DNA from: Paraburkholderia caballeronis
GTDB taxonomy: Bacteria; Pseudomonadota; Gammaproteobacteria; Burkholderiales; Burkholderiaceae
DNA: 64,000 bases
Direction: 5' to 3'
Assembly (NCBI RefSeq): GCF_900104845.1
Contig: NZ_FNSR01000003.1
Coordinates: 558,001 to 622,000, forward strand
The notes beneath the pieces are model-generated. The model saw only the letters and a list, made by a program, of their open reading frames with translations, did not search any database and was not told the origin of the DNA. Position numbers and translations under genes: made by a program. The stretch's first letter is position 1. Each line of letters starts with the position of its first letter. Below, piece after piece: positions 50,930 through 60,245 of the stretch.

Positions 50930-51625
50930 TTGATCACATCTCGGGCGGCACTCGTGGCATCGCGCGGCCGCTGGCCGGCCGACGTCCACGTATGGCAGGT
51001 GCGGCTGGCGTTGTCCGCGCGAGAAGAGAACTGTCCGCATCTGGACGATGCCGAACGGGCGCGGGCGGCGCGTTATCGGGCGGCGAGCGATCGGGTCCGG
51101 TTCGCGACGACGCGTTCGGTACTGCGGGAATTGCTCGGCCATTACACGGACACGTCTGCCGATTCCGTGCGCTTCGTTCTGTCGGCGGCGGGGAAGCCGA
51201 GGCTGCCGTCGTCCGACGCGCCGCGTTTCAACGTGTCGCACTCCGGCGAACAAGCGTTGATCGCCGTCTCGCGGACGCGTGAAGTGGGCATCGACATCGA
51301 ACTGGCCGACGCGGGACTGGACTGGCGCGAACTCGTCGGCCTCGTCTGCACGGACGCGGAACGTGCGGCGCTCGAAAGCGTGCCGTCGCTGCTGCAACAC
51401 GCGCGGTTTTTCCGCTGCTGGACCGCGAAGGAAGCGGCGCTGAAGGCGCTCGGCATCGGGATTACGGACGGGTTACGCGTGCTGACGATCGATCTGGATA
51501 GCGAAACATCCGTTCGGCCGCAAGCCGGCACGCATCCGGCGGTGGCCGACGCCAACCGGCTCACGTGCCACTGGCTCGACGACGTGCACGGTTACGCCGC
51601 CTGCGTCGCATACGGACCGACGTGA
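50930..51625 (+). CDS. 4'-phosphopantetheinyl transferase (Sfp/EntD type)
   Basis: Attaches phosphopantetheine from CoA to carrier domains of non-ribosomal peptide or polyketide synthases. It has 231 residues, normal for Sfp. All motifs are intact: FATTRSVLRELLG near residue 58, FNVSHSGEQALIAV near 99, the Mg site VGIDIE near 118 and FFRCWTAKEAALKALG near 159. The start is TTG at 50930, six bases after GGAGG; no ATG is close. It stands behind a Fur box and in the siderophore island, so it most likely primes the siderophore synthetases that lie outside the window. Confidence 0.93.
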   Translation: MITSRAALVASRGRWPADVHVWQVRLALSAREENCPHLDDAERARAARYRAASDRVRFATTRSVLRELLGHYTDTSADSVRFVLSAAGKPRLPSSDAPRFNVSHSGEQALIAVSRTREVGIDIELADAGLDWRELVGLVCTDAERAALESVPSLLQHARFFRCWTAKEAALKALGIGITDGLRVLTIDLDSETSVRPQAGTHPAVADANRLTCHWLDDVHGYAACVAYGPT

Positions 51626-52071
51626 CGAAAGCACCGAATCTTGTGGGGGCCACCTCCCACGAGGTGTCAGGCTAGCGAGCCGCAGTGCGGCCGCCGGTGC
51701 AAACGGTCAACAGCAGACTGATGCCAGCCACGCCATCTTTTTCCGGCTCGAACGCCGTCTTTCTTCAGGCCGCCCATGGCCGCCATGGCGCTTTCCCAGC
51801 CGGAAAACCCGCCTGTTTGCGTCTTAATAAAAATAAGAATGATTTCTGTCCGTATTAAAGTTCCGGTGTCTGTAATGCGATAGGAATAACCGATCGGATA
51901 GTGCGGTCCAATGCGTTAGGATTTCCCGCTTTCGCATGGCCGCCGATGTCCATCGGGATCGCGCGGCGTCCCGTTCTTGCATCGAGGACCGCAGCGGTCC
52001 GCCGCCGACCGGTCAGTGTGGGTTGCCGGCGGCACCCATGCTTCCTTCACCGCCTTCCATTCATCCACTTG
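51626..52071. other. 446-base intergenic region before the fur-like gene
   Basis: Three small hairpins follow one another at 51648-51693: CACCTC/GAGGTG, GGCT/AGCC and CCGCA/TGCGG. I see no riboswitch consensus in them. An AT-rich patch at 51822-51860 contains a possible Fur site at 51832-51850 (11 of 19 matches to the consensus), about 220 bases before the gene. No coding sequence is convincing. Confidence 0.5.
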
Positions 52072-52524
52072 ATGCTGCAACAGGTTCTTGACGAGTTACA
52101 GAGCGCAGGACTGCGGGCAACCACGCCGCGCGTGAAGGTGCTGGAGTTTTTCCGGACGTCCGGGCATCGCCATTGCAGCGCGGAGGACGTGTTTCGCCAA
52201 CTCGTCGACGCGAAGGTCGATATCGCGCTCGCGACGGTCTACCGGGCGCTCGCGCAACTGGTCGAAGCCGGGATACTGACGAGCGGCGTGATCGATTCGA
52301 GCAAGGTCGTCTATGAGTTGAACGAAGGGAAGCGGCACGACCATATCGTCTGCATCAACTGCGGGCGGATCGACGAGTTCTCGGATCCGCTGATGGACGC
52401 GCGGCAGAAGGCCGTGTCCGACGGACTCGGGTATCTGCTGACCGGGCATCAACTGGTCCTGCACGGCTATTGTTCGAACTGCCGCCCCGAGCCGCAGGGC
52501 AAGAAGACGACCCGCAAGCGGTAA
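52072..52524 (+). CDS. Fur family transcriptional regulator
   Basis: A 150-residue metal-dependent repressor. ATG at 52072 is chosen since the family begins there; the open frame upstream is non-coding. The winged helix holds RATTPRVKVLEFFRTSGHRH and IALATVYRALAQLVEAGIL. The metal site HDHIVCINCGRIDEF near residue 86 and the second Cys pair YCSNCRPEP near 133 give the structural zinc. Its position in a siderophore island suggests iron sensing, but sequence alone does not exclude a Zur role. It may be a paralogue of the housekeeping Fur. Confidence 0.9.
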   Translation: MLQQVLDELQSAGLRATTPRVKVLEFFRTSGHRHCSAEDVFRQLVDAKVDIALATVYRALAQLVEAGILTSGVIDSSKVVYELNEGKRHDHIVCINCGRIDEFSDPLMDARQKAVSDGLGYLLTGHQLVLHGYCSNCRPEPQGKKTTRKR

Positions 52525-52549
52525 TCGCCTTTCACCATCCCCCCACCGC

Positions 52550-53938
52550 TTACCCGGCGCTGCGTTCGTCCGGCGGCCGCATCCATCCCCCACCCAGCGC
52601 GCGGTAAAGCGACACCGCGCCGCTCAGGCGCGCCAGTCTCAGTTGAACCTTTTCGTCCTCGGCCGCGTATAGCGTCTGCTGCGCGGTCAGCACGACGACC
52701 AGCGGTTCCGCGCCAGCACGGTAGCGGCTCGTCGCGAGCCTGAGCGCCCGCCGGGCCTCGTCGAGCTGTTCGCCGTTCGCGGCGATCTGCGCGTCGACGC
52801 CGTCGATCGCGTTCAGCGCGCGCTCGACGTCGGCGAACGCCGCGACGATCGCGGCATGATAGTTCGCGAGCAATTCCTCCTTCTGCGCGACGGCAAGGTC
52901 ACGGCCGGCCGCGAGCGCGCCGCCGTTGAAGATCGGCGCGGTCAGCCCGGCCGCGACGCTGTACAGCGAGTTGTCGAACAGCGTGTGGATGCGGTCGTTG
53001 CCGAAGCCCGCGGTGGCGGTCAGCGTGACGCCCGGCAGCATCGCGGCGCGCGCGGCCGCGATGTTCGCGTCGGCTGCCGCAAGCTGCGCTTCGGCGCGCG
53101 CGAGATCGGGGCGCTGCACCAGCACCGCCGACGGCACGCCGGCATCGACGTCGGGAACCTGCATCGCGTCGAGCGACGCGGTCGCCAGATGCAGCGCGGC
53201 CACCGGCTGTCCGAGCAGCGCCGCGAGCGTCACGAGGCTCGCATTCGCCTGCTGCCGCTGCGCGCTGAGCGCGCCGCGCTGCGCCGCGACGGTCGCTCTC
53301 TGCTGCGCCAGTTCGAGCGACGTCGCTGCGCCGGCGCGGAACCGCGATTCCACCGTATTCAGGATGGCCTGCGCGGTCGCGAGATTCTGCGCGGCGATGT
53401 CGGTGCGCTGCCTGAACGCGGCGGTCTGGAGCCACGCGTCGGCGACGTCCGCGCCGACCGTCAACGCGACCGTGTCGCGATCGAACGCCGATGCTTCGAG
53501 GCTCGCGCCGGCCGCGCGGCGAAGCGCGCGATTGCGTCCCCAGAAGTCGAGTTCGTAGCTCGCCGCGAGGCCGATGTCGAAGCTCGTGCCTTCCAGTTCG
53601 GTGTCCGACACGAGCAGGCCGCCTTGCCGGCTGGCATCGGCGAAGCCCGCCACGGTCGGCAGCAGCGGCGCGCCGGCGATGCGGGCCGCCGCGCGGGCCT
53701 GGCGCACGCGTGCGACCGCCGCCGCGACGTCGAAGCTGTCGCGCGCGGCGGTCTCCATCAGCCGGTCGAGTTCGTCGTTGCCGAACGCCGTCCACCAGTC
53801 CGCGCGAACCGGCGCGCCGTGACGGTCGGCGCCGGCGTATTGCCACGTCGCGGGCGTCGGCACCGCGCGGCCCTCGGGCGGCGTCACGCTGCATGCGGAC
53901 AGCGCCAGTATCGCGAATCCCACGGTCCAGTTCTTCAT
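52550..53938 (-). CDS. NodT family outer-membrane efflux lipoprotein
   Basis: A 462-residue TolC-like outer-membrane channel. The lipobox ILALSAC at residues 10-16 makes it a lipoprotein. WWTAFGNDELDRLMETA near 48 is the NodT opening, and long heptad-rich helices follow twice: FDVAAAVARVRQARAAARIA and RPDLARAEAQLAAADANIAA. PNR-type GLTAPIFNGGALAAGRDLA near 335 is the conserved end of the second barrel strand set. It lies four bases from the macB-like gene and completes a tripartite exporter comparable to OpmQ of the PvdRT-OpmQ pyoverdine system. Confidence 0.92.
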   Translation of the reverse strand: MKNWTVGFAILALSACSVTPPEGRAVPTPATWQYAGADRHGAPVRADWWTAFGNDELDRLMETAARDSFDVAAAVARVRQARAAARIAGAPLLPTVAGFADASRQGGLLVSDTELEGTSFDIGLAASYELDFWGRNRALRRAAGASLEASAFDRDTVALTVGADVADAWLQTAAFRQRTDIAAQNLATAQAILNTVESRFRAGAATSLELAQQRATVAAQRGALSAQRQQANASLVTLAALLGQPVAALHLATASLDAMQVPDVDAGVPSAVLVQRPDLARAEAQLAAADANIAAARAAMLPGVTLTATAGFGNDRIHTLFDNSLYSVAAGLTAPIFNGGALAAGRDLAVAQKEELLANYHAAIVAAFADVERALNAIDGVDAQIAANGEQLDEARRALRLATSRYRAGAEPLVVVLTAQQTLYAAEDEKVQLRLARLSGAVSLYRALGGGWMRPPDERSAG

Positions 53939-53942
53939 CGGT

Positions 53943-55967
53943 TCATTCGCTCGCGAGCGCGACGACCGGATCGAGGCGGGCGGCCTGGCGCGCCGGCATG
54001 AAGCCGAACACGAGGCCGGTCAGCAGCGCGCAGCCGAACGCGCCGATGATCGCCCGCACCGAGAAGATCGCCGGCACGCCGGCCGCGATCAGCGCCGCGC
54101 CGATCAATAGCCCGCAGGCGACGCCGACCCCGCCGCCGACGCCCGACACCAGCGTGGCTTCGGTCAGGAACTGGCGCAGGATGTCGCGCTGGCGCGCGCC
54201 GGTCGCGATCCGGATGCCGATCTCGCGGGTGCGCTCGCGCACCGTCATCAGCATGATGTTCATCACGCCGATGCCGCCGACCAGCAGCGAAATCGCCGCG
54301 ATCAGGCCGAGCATCAGCGTCAGCGTGTCCTGGGTTTCGGTCTGCGCGCGTACCGACGCCGCGCGGTTGTACACCTGGAAGTCGCGCACGTGATGCGCGG
54401 TTTCGAGCGTCTGCGTGATCTGCCGCGCGGTGTCGTCCGCGAGATCGAGACGGTCGATCAGGATCGAGATCCACGACAGGTTCGTCGTGCCGACGATGCG
54501 GCGGCTGCCGGTCGAGAACGGCATCAGGATCACGTTGTCGTCGTCGGCGTCGCCGGACGTCGCGCCTTTTTCGTCCAGCTCGCCGATCACCTGGAACGGC
54601 ACGTTGTTCACCAGCACGTAGTCGCCGATCGGGTTCGCGTCGCCGAACAGCTTCTCGCGCACGCGCTTGCCGATCAGCACCACGGTGGCCAGCTGATGTT
54701 CGTCCTTCGCGCTGAAGAAAATGCCGCGCGCGGGTTTCCAGTTCAGCACCCGCGACGCCTCGTCGGTCACCGCCCACAGCGGCACCTGCGTATCGACGTT
54801 GGCGTGGCGGACCGTGACGCTGCCTTCGAGGAACGGCATCGCGGCGGCGACGTTCGGCACCTCGCGGACGATGTCGGCGTCCGCCTCGGACAGCGTGCCG
54901 CCCGGCCCGCGCGGATTGTCGCCGCCGGGCGTCACGTACATCCGGTTCGTGCCGAAGCTCGCCATCTTCTCGACGACCTGGCGTTCCGTGCCGGCGCCGA
55001 TCGCCATCATCACGATCACCGACGCGACGCCGATGATGATGCCGAGCAGCGTCAGCAGCGTGCGGGACCGGTTGACCCACAGCACGCGCCACGCGGCGCG
55101 CAGCGCCTCGCGCGTGTCCGCCGCGAACGACGCGGTGCGCTCGACGCCCGCGGCCATCGAACCGATGAGCGCCGCCGCGTCGAGCGACGCGCGGCTGCCC
55201 GCCGCCGCGGACTTTCCGGAGTCCGCGACCACCTGACCGTCGCGCACTTCGATCGTCCGATGCGCGCGCGCGGCGACGTCGCGATCGTGCGTGATGAGAA
55301 TCACGGTGTGGCCGGTCGCGGCCAGTTCCTCCAGCAGACGCATGACTTCCGCGCCGCTGTTCGAGTCGAGCGCGCCGGTCGGCTCGTCGGCGAGCACGAT
55401 ATGGCCGCCGTTCATCAGCGCCCGGCTGATCGACACGCGCTGCTGCTGGCCGCCCGACAACTGGCTCGGGCGATGGTCGAGCCGGTCGCCGAGGCCGAGC
55501 CGTTCGAGCAGCGCCGCCGCCCGTTGTTCGCGTTCCGCGACCGGCATGCCGGAATAGATCGCAGGCACCTCGACGTTCTCGCGGGCCGATTCGGTCGCGA
55601 TCAGGTGATAGCCCTGGAACACGAAGCCGAACGCCTCGCGGCGCAGCCACGCGAGTTCGTCCGCGCTGAAGCCGGCGATGTCCTGGCCTGCGAACCGGTA
55701 CTGGCCGGACGTGGGCCGGTCGAGGCAGCCGAGGATGTGCATCAGCGTCGATTTGCCGGAGCCGGACGCGCCGACGATCGCGACGAATTCGCCGGAGTCG
55801 ATCGACACGCTGATGCCGCGCAGCACGTCGACGACCGGCGTCGGCTGGCCGTCCGGGCCGCGCGTGGTGCCGCCGTACGACTTGCGGATGTCGCGCAGTT
55901 CGATCAGCGGCGGCGGCACCGCCGCCGCCGACGCCGCGCGCGCGGACCCGGCAGATGCGATTACCAC
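53943..55967 (-). CDS. macB: MacB-type ABC exporter (PvdT-like)
   Basis: A 674-residue fused ATPase-permease. The ATPase part (1-250) has Walker [12 protein letters not shown] near 68, signature [15 protein letters not shown] near 168 and Walker [17 protein letters not shown] near 190. A transmembrane helix [20 protein letters not shown] near 312 is followed by a large periplasmic domain and three C-terminal helices, e.g. [26 protein letters not shown]. The start is GTG, overlapping macA by seven bases. Family members export macrolides, toxins or siderophores from the periplasm; here siderophore export or recycling is likely. Confidence 0.93.
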   Translation of the reverse strand: MVIASAGSARAASAAAVPPPLIELRDIRKSYGGTTRGPDGQPTPVVDVLRGISVSIDSGEFVAIVGASGSGKSTLMHILGCLDRPTSGQYRFAGQDIAGFSADELAWLRREAFGFVFQGYHLIATESARENVEVPAIYSGMPVAEREQRAAALLERLGLGDRLDHRPSQLSGGQQQRVSISRALMNGGHIVLADEPTGALDSNSGAEVMRLLEELAATGHTVILITHDRDVAARAHRTIEVRDGQVVADSGKSAAAGSRASLDAAALIGSMAAGVERTASFAADTREALRAAWRVLWVNRSRTLLTLLGIIIGVASVIVMMAIGAGTERQVVEKMASFGTNRMYVTPGGDNPRGPGGTLSEADADIVREVPNVAAAMPFLEGSVTVRHANVDTQVPLWAVTDEASRVLNWKPARGIFFSAKDEHQLATVVLIGKRVREKLFGDANPIGDYVLVNNVPFQVIGELDEKGATSGDADDDNVILMPFSTGSRRIVGTTNLSWISILIDRLDLADDTARQITQTLETAHHVRDFQVYNRAASVRAQTETQDTLTLMLGLIAAISLLVGGIGVMNIMLMTVRERTREIGIRIATGARQRDILRQFLTEATLVSGVGGGVGVACGLLIGAALIAAGVPAIFSVRAIIGAFGCALLTGLVFGFMPARQAARLDPVVALASE

Positions 55968-57154
55968 GTGAATCTCCCGTCGGCCGCGCGCGTGCGGGTC
56001 ACGCCGGTCACGAGGCGGTCGCCGGGCGCGAGCCCCGACAGCACCTCGCCGCTCAACCGGTCATGCACGCCGATGCGCACGTCGCGCGCGACGATGCGGT
56101 CGTCTTCAAGCACGCGGGCGGTGTACTGGCCGGGCTTGCCTTCGACCGGCGTCATCGCGGCGAGCGGCGCGGCGATCACGCCGTGCGTGCGCGCGGCGAC
56201 GAAGAACACCTGCGCGCTCATCTGCGGCATCAATTCGCGATCGGGATTCGCGACGTCGAACAGCACCGTGTACAGCACGACCTTGCCGGTGGTCTGCGCG
56301 CTGGCCGGCGTCGCGGCCTGCTGGCCGCTGCTGTCCGGCGACGTCGCGGGGTTCGGCGGCGCGGGCAGAATCTGCCGCACGACGGCCGTCCAGCGCCGGT
56401 CGGCCGAGCCGAGCGTCGTGAAGTAGACGGGCATGCCGGGCTTCACACTCAGGATGTCCGCCTCGGACACCTGGGTCCATACGGTCATCGTCGACAGGTC
56501 GGCAATGCGCAGGATGTTCGGCGTCTGGTACGTCGCGTTGAGCGTCTGGCCTTCGCGCGCATCGAGCGTGACGACCGAGCCGCTCATCGGCGCATAGATG
56601 CGCGTGTAGCCGAGCTGCGCTTCGTCGCCGCTCAGGTTCGAATGCGCGCCGGCGATCTGCGCGCGCAGATTGTCGAGGGTGGTGCGCGCCTCGACGAGCG
56701 CGGCATACGCGGTCTGCACGTCCTCGTCGCGCGTGGAGCCGTCGGCCGCCATGCGCTTCTGCCGGTCGTACTGCTGTTGCGCGAGCACCTGTTGCGCCTG
56801 CGCGCCCGCCAGTTGCGCGCGCAGGCTCGCGAGCGTCGCCTGGTCCACGTCCACCTTCGACTGCTGCACGCTCGGATCGATCTCCACGAGCAGGTCGCCG
56901 CGATGCACGGTGTCGCCGGGCTGCACGCGAATGCGGCGGATCTCGCCGGACGCCTGCGAGCCGACGTCCACGTAGCTGTGCGGCTGCACGGTGCCGAGCG
57001 CGGTGACGCTCGATTCGATGTCGCTGCGCCCGATGGTGACGGTCGTCACGTGTTCGGTCACGCGAAAGAAGAATGCCCAGACGATCCACGCGAACAGCAA
57101 CAGGACGATGGCAAGGACAACAGTGCGCCGGTGTCGTCGGGCAATTTTTCTCAT
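55961..57154 (-). CDS. macA: MacA-type periplasmic adaptor (PvdR-like)
   Basis: A 397-residue membrane-fusion protein. One N-terminal membrane anchor lies at about residues 12-31. The lipoyl half-motifs [19 protein letters not shown] and [20 protein letters not shown] bracket a coiled-coil hairpin (about 95-185) rich in Gln/Ala. A beta-barrel and membrane-proximal domain follow. It is the first gene of the macA-macB-nodT operon, with a Fur-box-like site about 130 bases upstream. The gene runs away from the mbtH operon, so both are read from one control region. Confidence 0.93.
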   Translation of the reverse strand: MRKIARRHRRTVVLAIVLLLFAWIVWAFFFRVTEHVTTVTIGRSDIESSVTALGTVQPHSYVDVGSQASGEIRRIRVQPGDTVHRGDLLVEIDPSVQQSKVDVDQATLASLRAQLAGAQAQQVLAQQQYDRQKRMAADGSTRDEDVQTAYAALVEARTTLDNLRAQIAGAHSNLSGDEAQLGYTRIYAPMSGSVVTLDAREGQTLNATYQTPNILRIADLSTMTVWTQVSEADILSVKPGMPVYFTTLGSADRRWTAVVRQILPAPPNPATSPDSSGQQAATPASAQTTGKVVLYTVLFDVANPDRELMPQMSAQVFFVAARTHGVIAAPLAAMTPVEGKPGQYTARVLEDDRIVARDVRIGVHDRLSGEVLSGLAPGDRLVTGVTRTRAADGRFTW

Positions 57155-57284
57155 CGAGCGGTCAAGGGCAAAGGCGCTGCGTTCCTGGAAATGGGCGGAT
57201 GCGAAAAGCGCGGGAAGGAGCGCTGCCGCGTGCGGCCCGCCTGCTTCCGAGGCCTGTGTTCCGGCCCGCGCTTCGCAGCGGAGT

Positions 57285-57303
57285 ATAAGAGATTCTCATT
57301 ACT
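57285..57303. promoter_or_regulatory. Fur box-like site upstream of macA
   Basis: Centred on GATTCTCATTA, inside the imperfect dyad GAGTA...TACTC. I count 10 of 19 matches to the Fur consensus, the weakest of the three, but the core word is shared with the other two. Confidence 0.6.
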
Positions 57304-57567
57304 CTGCGAACAGCGTCCCTGTCATTCGCAGGTCATGCGAGCGCCGTCGAATGCAGGCTCGGACTGGCCGCGCAGGGCTTCGCATGGTGATCGCCACGAC
57401 TGTTTTCATGCGGCGTAAATACTTGCGGGGCGTGGGGTCTTTGCGAACGGCTCGCAAGGTCGCAAAACCCGCGCGGGGCGGGAACCGGCGCATGACGTCG
57501 ATGCGTTTGCGGCTCCGGACCACGCCTTGACAAGTTCACAGCGGCAGCCTATTTTTCTCCATCGTTT

Positions 57568-57586
57568 GCGAATAATTCTCATTACG
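57568..57586. promoter_or_regulatory. Fur box-like site upstream of the mbtH operon
   Basis: GCGAATAATTCTCATTACG matches the consensus at 12 of 19 positions by my count. It lies 119 bases before the MbtH-like start and overlaps the dyad at 57581-57596. Confidence 0.75.
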
Positions 57587-57704
57587 TATGCGTAATGGGC
57601 AGTCCGGTGAGCCATCGGGCGAGCGGGTTCGCGACGCGATGACAGGACTGCCGACGAGGTCTCGCCGGGCAGTGGCCGTAGCCGAACATTGACAGGGGAT
57701 GCGA

Positions 57705-57989
57705 ATGAGCTGGGACGACGACAACGCGGAATTCGAGGTGGTGATCAACCACGAAGAGCAGTATTCGATCTGGCCGGGCTACAAGCCGATTCCGGGCGGC
57801 TGGCGCGCCGTCGGCAAGAAAGGCCCGAAGGCCGAATGCCTCGCGTACATCGAGGAACACTGGACCGACATGCGTCCCGCGAGCCTGCGCCGCGCGATGG
57901 ACGGCGCGGCCGATGCGCAGCCCGGTTCGCAACCCGGCTCGCAAGCTGGCTTGCAACCCGGCTCGCAACCTGGCTCGCAGCCGCATTGA
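57705..57989 (+). CDS. MbtH-like protein
   Basis: A 94-residue partner that binds and activates adenylation domains of non-ribosomal peptide synthetases. The signature is complete: [20 protein letters not shown] near residue 15 and the [10 protein letters not shown] end motif near 53. ATG at 57705 follows AGGGG at a better spacing than the in-frame ATG six bases earlier. The family normally ends near residue 65-70; here a tail of Gln-Pro-Gly-Ser repeats is added (see the repeat entry). It is the first gene of the siderophore operon. Confidence 0.95.
   Translation: MSWDDDNAEFEVVINHEEQYSIWPGYKPIPGGWRAVGKKGPKAECLAYIEEHWTDMRPASLRRAMDGAADAQPGSQPGSQAGLQPGSQPGSQPH
57919..57978 (+). repeat. five 12-base tandem repeats in the mbtH-like gene
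   Basis: Units of CAACCCGGCTCG and close variants encode [20 protein letters not shown]. They extend the C-terminus beyond the MbtH fold. Slippage here would change the tail length in steps of four residues without a frameshift. Confidence 0.9.
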
Positions 57990-58000
57990 CCGCGTGCGGC

Positions 58001-58777
58001 ATGGCTTCTGAGTCCGGGCATGGCGTGACGGTTTTCTGCCTGCCGTACGCCGGCGGCAGCGCCGCGATCTATCGCGACTGGCCCGCGCGCGTGCCGTCGT
58101 GGCTGAAGCTCGTCGCGCTCCATCTGCCGGGCCGCGGGATTCGTCACGCGGTGCGGCCGATCCATCGCTGGCCGCCGCTGCTGGACCTGCTGATCGAGGA
58201 CGTGCAGCCTTACGTCGGCCGGCCGTTCGCGATCTTCGGGCACAGCATGGGCGCGCTGATCGGCATCGAACTCGCGCATGCGATCCGCGAGCGGTTCGGC
58301 GTGTCGCCGGTGTGGGTCGGCGCGTCGGCCTGCAAGGCGCCGTCGCGGCGCGAGCAGCAACTGCACTGGCTCACGTGCGGCGAGTCCCACTTCATCGACG
58401 AGATCCGCTCGCTCGGCGGCATGCCGGACGAACTGCTCGGCAACCGCGAGTTCATGGAACTGGTGCTGCCGACGCTGCGTGCGGACTTCCATCTATGCGG
58501 CAGCTACGAGCACGACGCGTCGCGGCGTCCGCTGGACTGTCCGCTGCTCGCGATCGGCGGCACCGAAGACCGCGAAATCGCCGCGCATCCGCCGCATCTC
58601 GCCGCGTGGTCCGCCGAATCGGCCGGCCCGTTCGAGCTTAAGAAGATTCACGCAGGTCACTTCTTCATCAACACGCATCGCGACGAGGTCATCGGCCTGA
58701 TGGTCGACAGCCTCGCGCGGGCGCTTTCTTCGCGCGGACCGTCCGGCGAATCGCTGCTGAAGCGTTCGCCTGCATGA
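58001..58777 (+). CDS. type II thioesterase
   Basis: A 258-residue alpha/beta hydrolase that frees stalled acyl groups from peptide synthetases. The opening VTVFCLPYAGGSAAIYRDW and the nucleophile motif IFGHSMGALIGIELA (Ser near residue 79) are diagnostic; LLAIGGTEDREIA near 181 carries the Asp and KKIHAGHFFINTH near 215 the His. It starts 11 bases after the MbtH stop without a clear ribosome site, so translation may be coupled. It supports the presence of a non-ribosomal peptide assembly line nearby. Confidence 0.94.
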   Translation: MASESGHGVTVFCLPYAGGSAAIYRDWPARVPSWLKLVALHLPGRGIRHAVRPIHRWPPLLDLLIEDVQPYVGRPFAIFGHSMGALIGIELAHAIRERFGVSPVWVGASACKAPSRREQQLHWLTCGESHFIDEIRSLGGMPDELLGNREFMELVLPTLRADFHLCGSYEHDASRRPLDCPLLAIGGTEDREIAAHPPHLAAWSAESAGPFELKKIHAGHFFINTHRDEVIGLMVDSLARALSSRGPSGESLLKRSPA

Positions 58778-58808
58778 CCGTCCGCATCACTCGTGGAGAT
58801 AGGCACAA

Positions 58809-60245
58809 ATGGACACGTCGTCTGCGCTCTTTGACTTTTCGCCGTACCTGACCCAGCGCGATGAAGTATTGCGGCTGATCCGGGTCTTCGCGTCGCATCA
58901 TGCGTTTCGCAGCGCGACCGTGGACGAGCTGGAACTCGCGGACGACGAGTTCTATCGTCGCCCGCTGCGTCCCGAGGACCTCGAATTCCTGCAGTTCAGG
59001 AAGGCGGTGCCGGCGGAGAACGTGAGCCGGCTGCCGTCGCTCGCGACGCAGCGCATGCTGATGAGCCTGAACGAAGCGGGCATCGCGCGGATGCCGCGCA
59101 CCGGCGCGGCCGGCGAGTTCGACCGCTTCGACGCGTTCTACGGCGAGCAGAACCAGGTGCTTGGCGCGCGCATCCGGCCGTTCCTCGAACACTACGGGTT
59201 CACGTTCCTCGGCCGCGAGGCGTCGCGCGGCGATGGTCCTGCCGTCTACGCCGAACGCCTGCGCGCGCTGCTCGACGCCGAAAAGGCGTTCTGGGCGCGC
59301 ATGTTCGCGCTCGTGATGCGCAACGACTATCTGCCCGAAGGGCTGCGCTTCATCATGATCCAGCGCTGGAGCCTTGCGCCGTCGCGGCGTTTCGCCGTCG
59401 CGCGCGCGGCCGCGTCCGGCTACTTCGACAGCGTGTCGCCCGACGCGCGGCCGCAACTCGACACGCAGGCGACCGACCCGGTGCTGGCGGCCGTCGCGCA
59501 GTTCGTCGGCGTGACGAAGCGCGAGCATTCGTACTGGCAGTTCTATCTGCCGACCAGCATGGCGAAGTGCAATCTGCTGTACGCGCTCGGCTCGCGTCCG
59601 GACCGCGCGTTCGCGCTGCTCGGCGCGGCGTTCGCAGCCGAAGCGGAAGCGGTGGCGTTCTCGGCGGCGCTGGCGATGGCGTGCCCGCATCTCGTGCCGA
59701 ACCGCGACCCGGCCGCCACGACGCCGAACCCGGAACACGAACTCGCGGCGCGTTTCGCGGCGGCGCTCGCGCAGGTGGATGCGCAGTGGGGCGCGGAAGG
59801 CGTGTTCCGCGTCGGGCAGGGCTGGGGCGCCGGCGAGAGGATGGCCGAACGCGCGCGCTGGGACCTCGGCGAGCAGTTGAAGTGGCTGTCGTCGATCGAC
59901 CGTTACGTGCAGTTCGCGCAGCAGATCGAGAAGCGCATCGACGCGGAGTGCCCGGACATCGACCGCGAGACGTTCGTCGAGCCGCAGGACATGTGCTCGA
60001 CCACGCACGTGCACAACGATCACCGGCTCGTCGTGATCGCCGAAGGGCAGATGCATTTCTGGGGCAACCTCGGCATGCGGCTCGAAATGAATCGCGGCGA
60101 CAAGGTGCTGATTCCCGATGGCCGGCTGCATGGCTCGACGGTGTTGTCCGGCGAATGCACCTATCATCAGCCGATCATTCCCGAAGCGTGGTTGAGCGAA
60201 CTCGGCGTCGATATCGACGTGCGGCAGCCGGCGGTTGCCGCATGA
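58809..60245 (+). CDS. two-domain protein with C-terminal cupin, SznF-like in layout; possible N-N bond-forming or oxidative enzyme
   Basis: A 478-residue soluble protein. The C-terminal part is a cupin: HVH at 400-402 within TTHVHNDHRLVVIAEGQ, and the second cupin motif GDKVLIPDGRLH ending at His441. The three His would hold one iron; their spacing (2 and 39) equals that I recall for the cupin of SznF, the streptozotocin N-nitrosating enzyme, whose total length is also about 470. Residues 150-350 are mostly helical, but the Glu/His/Asp ligand set of SznF's diiron domain (HxxxDxxH) is not seen. The gene overlaps the acylase by four bases. In this operon it may build an unusual iron-binding residue. 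I do not know its reaction. Confidence 0.72.
   Translation: MDTSSALFDFSPYLTQRDEVLRLIRVFASHHAFRSATVDELELADDEFYRRPLRPEDLEFLQFRKAVPAENVSRLPSLATQRMLMSLNEAGIARMPRTGAAGEFDRFDAFYGEQNQVLGARIRPFLEHYGFTFLGREASRGDGPAVYAERLRALLDAEKAFWARMFALVMRNDYLPEGLRFIMIQRWSLAPSRRFAVARAAASGYFDSVSPDARPQLDTQATDPVLAAVAQFVGVTKREHSYWQFYLPTSMAKCNLLYALGSRPDRAFALLGAAFAAEAEAVAFSAALAMACPHLVPNRDPAATTPNPEHELAARFAAALAQVDAQWGAEGVFRVGQGWGAGERMAERARWDLGEQLKWLSSIDRYVQFAQQIEKRIDAECPDIDRETFVEPQDMCSTTHVHNDHRLVVIAEGQMHFWGNLGMRLEMNRGDKVLIPDGRLHGSTVLSGECTYHQPIIPEAWLSELGVDIDVRQPAVAA

Larger units (their letters stand above)
57155..57704. other. 550-base divergent control region of the siderophore island
   Basis: Lies between macA (minus) and the MbtH-like gene (plus). 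It contains two Fur-box-like sites (separate entries) and the dyad ATTACG-TATG-CGTAAT at 57581-57596. Between 57305 and 57560 nothing else is recognised. No motif for an extracytoplasmic sigma factor of the PvdS/OrbS kind is clear. Confidence 0.6.

Noticed and set aside
51648..51693. Possible riboswitch or small RNA before the fur-like gene
   Set aside because: Three short hairpins are present, but no TPP, cobalamin or other riboswitch consensus could be matched.
59567..60241. In-frame extension of the acylase upstream to 59567
   Set aside because: It runs inside the cupin gene and would hide the lipoprotein signal peptide that follows ATG 60242.
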